NCBI GenBank assembly: GCA_003008705.1
Contig: PDUO01000032.1
Span: 278,747 to 342,746, forward strand
Direction of reading: 5' to 3'
Source: Pezicula radicicola
Lineage: Eukaryota; Ascomycota; Leotiomycetes; Helotiales; Dermateaceae
DNA length: 64,000 nt
Each line of letters opens with the position of its first letter. The stretch's first letter is position 1. Of this stretch, positions 59,463 to 64,000 are shown one piece after another. The notes under the pieces were generated by a model. That model was not told where the DNA came from, did no database searches, and worked only from the letters and a program-made list of their open reading frames with translations. A program made the translations under genes and the position numbers.

Positions 59463-61574
59463 ATAAAGAATTTGGGAGCAGACACGAACATCATCACGGT
59501 AGTTTGATACAATCAAACCAATACAGCAAATTTTTCCTTGGGCTCTTCTTCAACCAGAATTTGATGACAAACCTGATTTGAATGACAGACTGTATTTGGG
59601 GTAACTCACTCTACTCTTAAGTAGAGACGAAGTTGAGGTCAAAAACTACTCGATTAGGATAAATAAGCGCGCCGAAAGGGGGCGTTAGCGTTGTCACTTT
59701 CCATTGGCGGTGAATGCGGAGATGAATGCGGCGATGAAAACCCACCTGATTATGATAGATTAGCGATTCAAAGGGGGAGACTAGCGTCGTCGGGTAATTT
59801 TGGCTTGGTGATGAATGTGGATATGAAAGAGGTAGGCAGAAAAGCACCCCTTCTGCAATAGACAATGGTTTTTCTTGCAAGGACAAGAACTATAGGACGT
59901 AAACAAAAGGACGAGTTGGATAGACAGTTTTGAAAGGACAGATGTCTCTTATGTCAAATGTAGTTGCATCAGTCACAGTGTGCAGTAGAACGTTAATGTG
60001 CCGCAGCTATGCAATTGCTTGCACTTTGGCATAAGAGTTTCTCCTTGTTCATCGTACACTGTAGTCTCATTCATCGAAACTTTCTTCCCGCCCATTCTCT
60101 TTGTGCCTTTTGCACATGGTTAACTCAACTCCCATTGCGTGTGCATCTGTAGTAAGTTTCCACCCGAAGGTATTGTTCGAAGTACAAGCTAATAGCAATC
60201 AGATGTTGCCTCAAAGATTTCCCTTCCGCTGATATGCTAGCTAGAGCACTGTATGAGCACGATCGAAAATTATCTACTTCGCTGGACTAGTCAGATATGT
60301 TTTTGTAAGTTATCCCACTCTCCATCCTTATAAGCTATCTAACTCAGTGCAGCTATATCATCTCCTCTCCTTCCGCGATCTTCACCTGCTTCGGACACCT
60401 CATACTCTTCCCAACCATCTACCAGCGAGTCCTCTTCTCAATAACCCTCCTCCAAGTCCTCCAAGTTCTACAAGCGTTGTCTTGGCATTCCTCGAATGAG
60501 AACATGTATGGTTCAGCAGGCAGCTGTTTTACTCGAATGCGACTGTCTATACAACGGAGGAAAGTGCGGCGGGTAATGTGTAGCATAGCAGGAAATATTT
60601 TGTGCAAGAACATGGACATTTTGTTGTTCGTAAATCTAGATAGGAACAATACTATGACTATTCTTTTGACTCTCAGAGTGACCTACAACAGAATATACAA
60701 GGCTTCTACTCAACTTGACAACGCAACATGTGAAACTTGTAATTTCATCCCTTGCAAAGGAAGTAACAATGGTAACATAATATCAAGTGGCAATACTGTC
60801 GCAGCTGACAGTTCTTCTGGACATTTTCAAATGAGTCCTGGATCCCTTCCTCTTCCCGGCGTAGATTCCCCAGTCACCAAGTCACATATCTTGAACCTCT
60901 TCACGTCCTTACAGTATCTAGGCTACTCGATCCGGAAGCCTCTCGCGATCTGGATAATGTTATTCCCTTGTGATGAAGACTGTACTGTTTGTGTCTGCAT
61001 AATGCTTGGGAACTTCGGTTTGGCATTCGAGCATCTCACTTTGATTGGGTAACTTTCTTGATTTGGGTAACTGACTTGATTCGAGTCACCAACTTGATCT
61101 CCTGGTCAACATCTCGAGATGTGGAGTGAGCAACTACAGGTACTACAAGCGAGTACTAAAGAAGCAAATCCAGAAGTATAATGAAGGAAGTGTAGTAAGA
61201 TCTCGCTAGTTAGTAGATTCTGTTGAACAAGGAGAGTCATGTAAGACTTCTTAGCTACAGATGAAGCTATTCAGAAATCCAAGAAACAACCTCGTCGCTA
61301 CTTGTACCTGCCAGCATATGAGAAACAACGAGTCACACGCTCCCTACCCATTCCATTTGACTTCCAAACGAGGTATAGTCATTGTTCCGTCCTATTCCGT
61401 GTGGTTCAATTGGTTCGCAGCGACGCACTAAGGCTCCACGACCATCTGAGCTATAAATTATCACAACTTGTCACAACTCCACACAATTCTTCATCCAACA
61501 ACAAAAACCTTTCCATACAACCACATCTAAACAACAAGCATCAAACGTCCGATCACATCAATCTAAATCACACA
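59463..61574. other. Intergenic region between the Myb-like paralogues
   Basis: Contains an imperfect tandem duplication at 59647-59835. A 191-codon frame at 60477-61052 has no ATG start and no family resemblance, and I do not call it a gene. Confidence 0.5.
59647..59835. repeat. Diverged tandem duplication, ~96-bp unit, two copies
   Basis: Copy 1 (from about 59647) and copy 2 (from about 59743) share GATTA-GATA-AT-AGCG, AAAGGGGG, TAGCGT-GTC and GATGAATG blocks in the same order. They lie about 190-380 bases downstream of paralogue A. Confidence 0.65.
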
Positions 61575-62548
61575 ATGGCAGATAACGCAGATACCAATGG
61601 CGCAAAGGCTCCCGCGTTGAGCGCTGCTGATATTCAGTTGCTGTTCACGTTGGCCATCTCATCTGTTAAGTCAGTCAAGTGGGGAGACATCGCTGCAGTT
61701 TTGAACGCTGAGAATCCGGAGAAGAACGGCACGTTGAGCATGCGTTGTATGTTATCCCTTTGCTCTCATTCCTTTACTTCATTCACAGGATCTCATCCAT
61801 ACTTGAATCCGATCTGCTCAATTACTTCCTCGATCTACTAACTCATCAACCATCTAGGGATTCGCCTCAAGGCAAAGCTAGAGAAGTATTACGGTGTTGA
61901 TGTCAAGGCCCCCGAGACTCCAAAGAAGACTGGCAGTGATGCTGGTAAGTTGCATTTCAGCTTCTGCATTCTTCATTTTCTTCGCTCTTCATCTACCACA
62001 CGCATCATCGCACGCAAACCCCATCATCATCTCATATACACTAGCTAACGTTCTTACTTCAAAGAAGAGGGTCAAACTGATCAACCAAAGACACCCAAGA
62101 CACCCACCAAGGGCTCAGACGGTGCTGGTAAGCTATACTTCACCCTCTGCACTCTTCATCTTCCACACACTTCATCTCCTGCACATATCACCTCTCACAA
62201 AACTCACCTCCTGTACACTTGGCTGACGTCCCTACTTTACAGGAGATGGTCAGTCTGAGAAGAAAGCCTCAGTCAAGAAGACCCCTGCCAAGGCAACCGA
62301 TGGTGCTGGTAAGTTACATTTTATTCCTTACACACTTCATCTTCTGTACACTTAACTCACGCCCTTGATTCTCAGGAGACGCCCCTGCTATCAAGAAGCG
62401 AGGCCGTGGTCGTCCATCGAAGGCTGCAAAGGCTAAGGAGTTGGAGGAGGCTGCTGCCACTGAGCAGCTCGACGAGCCCTCGCCATCTAAGAAGCCAAAG
62501 ACCGAGCACAAGGCCGAGGAAACCGAGACCAAGGGCGAGGAAATCTAA
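61575..62548 (+). CDS. Myb/SANT-like protein with AT-hook and duplicated exons (paralogue B)
   Basis: Five exons, 61575-61746, 61858-61944, 62065-62127, 62243-62308 and 62376-62548, give 186 residues. The N-terminal domain matches paralogue A: SAADIQLLFTLAISSV, VKWGDIAAVLNAENPEKNGT, then RWIRLKAKLEKYYGVD across the first junction. Exons 3 and 4 (63 and 66 nt, both phase 1 to phase 1) encode parallel Lys/Pro/Thr units (QPKTPKTPTKGSDGA and KASVKKTPAKATDGA). The last exon has an AT-hook-like KKRGRGRPSKA and an acidic end. DNA binding in the nucleus is likely. Introns 2-4 start alike and are built from the same pyrimidine-rich CTTCATCTTC-type sequence. Confidence 0.85.
61933..62388 (+). repeat. 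Tandem exon-intron units inside paralogue B
   Basis: The exon ends GGCAGTGATGCTG, GGCTCAGACGGTGCTG and GCAACCGATGGTGCTG are each followed by GTAAGT or GTAAGC. The exon starts at 62065, 62243 and 62376 (AAGAGGGTCAA, GAGATGGTCAG, GAGACGCCCCT) also align. Introns are 120, 115 and 67 nt, the last a shortened version. Confidence 0.8.
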
Positions 62549-63270
62549 GCAAGTGGAACTGGAACAGCATTGAACACTTCAGTGCTTTTAATCAATTGAG
62601 GGCAGAAGAGATCAGAAATTCAGAATTATTAGAAGGTGACATAGCAACGGCACTAGTCTGATGCAATAACAAAGCCTTCTTGCATACAACTTGTCTTTAC
62701 ACTTGTGATGCAGTCTTACACTCGTGAACTAATGAAGATACTGCTTTCTTTGCAGATGACATTCAGATGAAATTCAGATGCGCCACACAACATCCCCTGC
62801 TCACCAGCCCAGGCCAGCTTAAAACGCGGACGCTAAATACAGATTGATGCAGAGCACAGACCATGGCTTGAATGGCTTCATGCGATCACGAATCATTAGA
62901 AATTCCATCTATTTGCTCTGCTTGATGCCAATGTGATTGCACTGGACTTGTGCTTACATTCTTTTGTTCTTTTTCACAAGATCCGCCTCAGTTTAAAGAG
63001 CCATATCACTTTGCTCTGGTAGGTCCAAGTCTCTCGTTCTATTTTCGTCCTCGATGACGATCATCGCAAAACCCGTTGAACTTAATGCCATTCGGAATTG
63101 TTTGATCTTACATATTAACCATTGCAGTATTTAATAGAGAATCCTCAGAGAGCGGCGATTCCGAATACATCGATATCCACGCAATCCTTCCTTAACCCCC
63201 CCCTTAGCGGGGCACGAAGATCTTGATGCCAGCTATGTTGGTACTGAAGATTTAATACAAGATACGGAAT
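62549..63270. other. Intergenic region
   Basis: 3' flank of paralogue B and upstream region of the partial gene at the right edge. No gene or repeat is seen. Confidence 0.55.
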
Positions 63271-64000
63271 ATGGATGGCGGAAGCATGCAAAATAGCTGG
63301 CCTTGGGCTGCTGCTGATAAAGAAGGGCGGCCGAATACTTCAACTCCAGAAAAACCTGCTGAGGATGGTCCTTCTGCTCAGGCGCATTCGGAGGTTGCGG
63401 AAACCAAAAATGCGACACAGAAAGATGACACCCAGGATGAAGTTCTTGCTGCTAAGCAACGAGTCGCAGGCTGGGTTTTGGAAGGAGGTGGAAATGAGTC
63501 GCCGCAGAATGGAACCAACTCGACACAAGATCGTACAGCATCACCGGCAGTCGCAGGTGGTCTTGACTCCGCCGAACCAACCTCGAATCCGAACAATGGA
63601 CAGGCCGAGGGAGACGATCAAGTAACCCAAGGAATGGGTGCTTCCCAAAGCGCAGCTGCGGCAAATCATAGTGTAACTGAGGAAATGAAAGTAAGATACT
63701 TGAAGACCATACGAGAATTTTGGGGCGACGACTTTGACGCTGGCCTTCCATGGCCAAACCCACCCGGAAAGACTTTCTTGGAGGACATTCTGCGGCTTAT
63801 AAAAAACGATAAGGTGACCGTTGATGAGTTTCGAGACGGTATACTACCTGTCTTTAGAAAGAGGACTGGTGGCAAGCTGGGAGGAATGACCGGCTGGGCT
63901 CGCTACATCTCTCGCACTGATCTCAAGAACTTCCTCAAAAAGAGAGATGCCAGTAACGGAGTTGCAGGTCCAGCAAATTTAAATCATGACAACACGAATT
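63271..64000 (+). CDS. Unrecognised protein, 5' part (runs off the right edge)
   Basis: From ATG 63271 a single frame stays open for 243 codons to the window end; an in-frame TAA lies 16 bases upstream of the ATG. The first ~140 residues are Asn/Gln/Ser/Glu-rich and probably disordered. From about residue 140 a more structured part begins (KVRYLKTIREFWGDDFDAGL, PWPNPPGKTFLEDILRL), followed by DEFRDGILPVFRKR and GWARYISRTDLKNFLKKRD, which looks like a helical domain. I do not recognise the family. Length and composition make it a real gene, but introns further right and the true start remain open. Confidence 0.65.
   Translation, partial: MDGGSMQNSWPWAAADKEGRPNTSTPEKPAEDGPSAQAHSEVAETKNATQKDDTQDEVLAAKQRVAGWVLEGGGNESPQNGTNSTQDRTASPAVAGGLDSAEPTSNPNNGQAEGDDQVTQGMGASQSAAAANHSVTEEMKVRYLKTIREFWGDDFDAGLPWPNPPGKTFLEDILRLIKNDKVTVDEFRDGILPVFRKRTGGKLGGMTGWARYISRTDLKNFLKKRDASNGVAGPANLNHDNTN

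Noticed and set aside
60477..61052. 191-codon open frame between the Myb-like paralogues
   Set aside because: It has no ATG at its start, no recognisable domain and mixed composition. A frame of this length is expected by chance in 64 kb read in six frames.

Overview
The window is nuclear DNA of a filamentous ascomycete (Pezizomycotina). Genes carry short GT-AG introns of about 45-120 nt with CTAAC-like branch points. The gene content is fungal: an NRC-2-type kinase, a SUR7/PalI protein, a membrane-anchored ExgD-type glucanase and a heme-thiolate peroxidase. The intergenic style and one lineage-type small Cys-rich gene (31476-31936) suggest Leotiomycetes; that class assignment is an inference. 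No CRISPR array, operon or intact transposon is visible.

Layout. 1-4788: a nuclear-looking protein with a duplicated domain (minus strand, C-terminus off the left edge) and tRNA-splicing endonuclease subunit Sen54. 5997-6094: an intron-containing tRNA-Leu(TAG), a substrate type for Sen54. 7093-10948: head-to-head branched-chain keto-acid dehydrogenase E1-beta and ExgD-type glucanase. 11558-12694: a RING-finger gene whose 5' half is an array of homologous exon-intron units. 14561-15451: a Cys-rich, Ser/Thr-rich single-pass membrane protein. 16700-19240: decayed sequence with a GT25 glycosyltransferase relic, a frameshifted membrane-protein relic and one copy of a dispersed repeat. 19875-21968: NRC-2-like kinase. 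24173-28328: a 13-exon conserved-looking protein of unknown function with a tandem exon duplication. 31476-31936: a small Cys-rich protein. 32-38 kb: long gene-poor stretch with an inverted repeat. 38108-41388: head-to-head Prp43 helicase and TAF10. 42116-48087: two short-chain dehydrogenases and a secreted heme-thiolate peroxidase. 49771-50353: ribosomal protein uL24 (L26). 53134-54521: SUR7/PalI protein. 55600-55671: tRNA-Thr(AGT). 55920-57664: a frameshifted Cys-rich gene and a C-terminal relic of eIF3i. 58871-62548: two Myb-like paralogues, the second enlarged by tandem exon-intron duplication. 63271-end: 5' part of an unrecognised gene.

Most of the genes are housekeeping genes that do not work together as a cluster. 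The main unexpected theme is that three unrelated genes in 64 kb (11558-12694, 24173-28328, 61575-62548) each contain tandemly duplicated exon-intron units with matching phases, so new introns appear to have been gained by copying an existing exon plus its intron. The Myb-like pair at 58.9 and 61.6 kb gives a before/after comparison.

Splice sites were assigned by eye from donor, branch and acceptor motifs, frame continuity and remembered family features; no transcript or database search was available.
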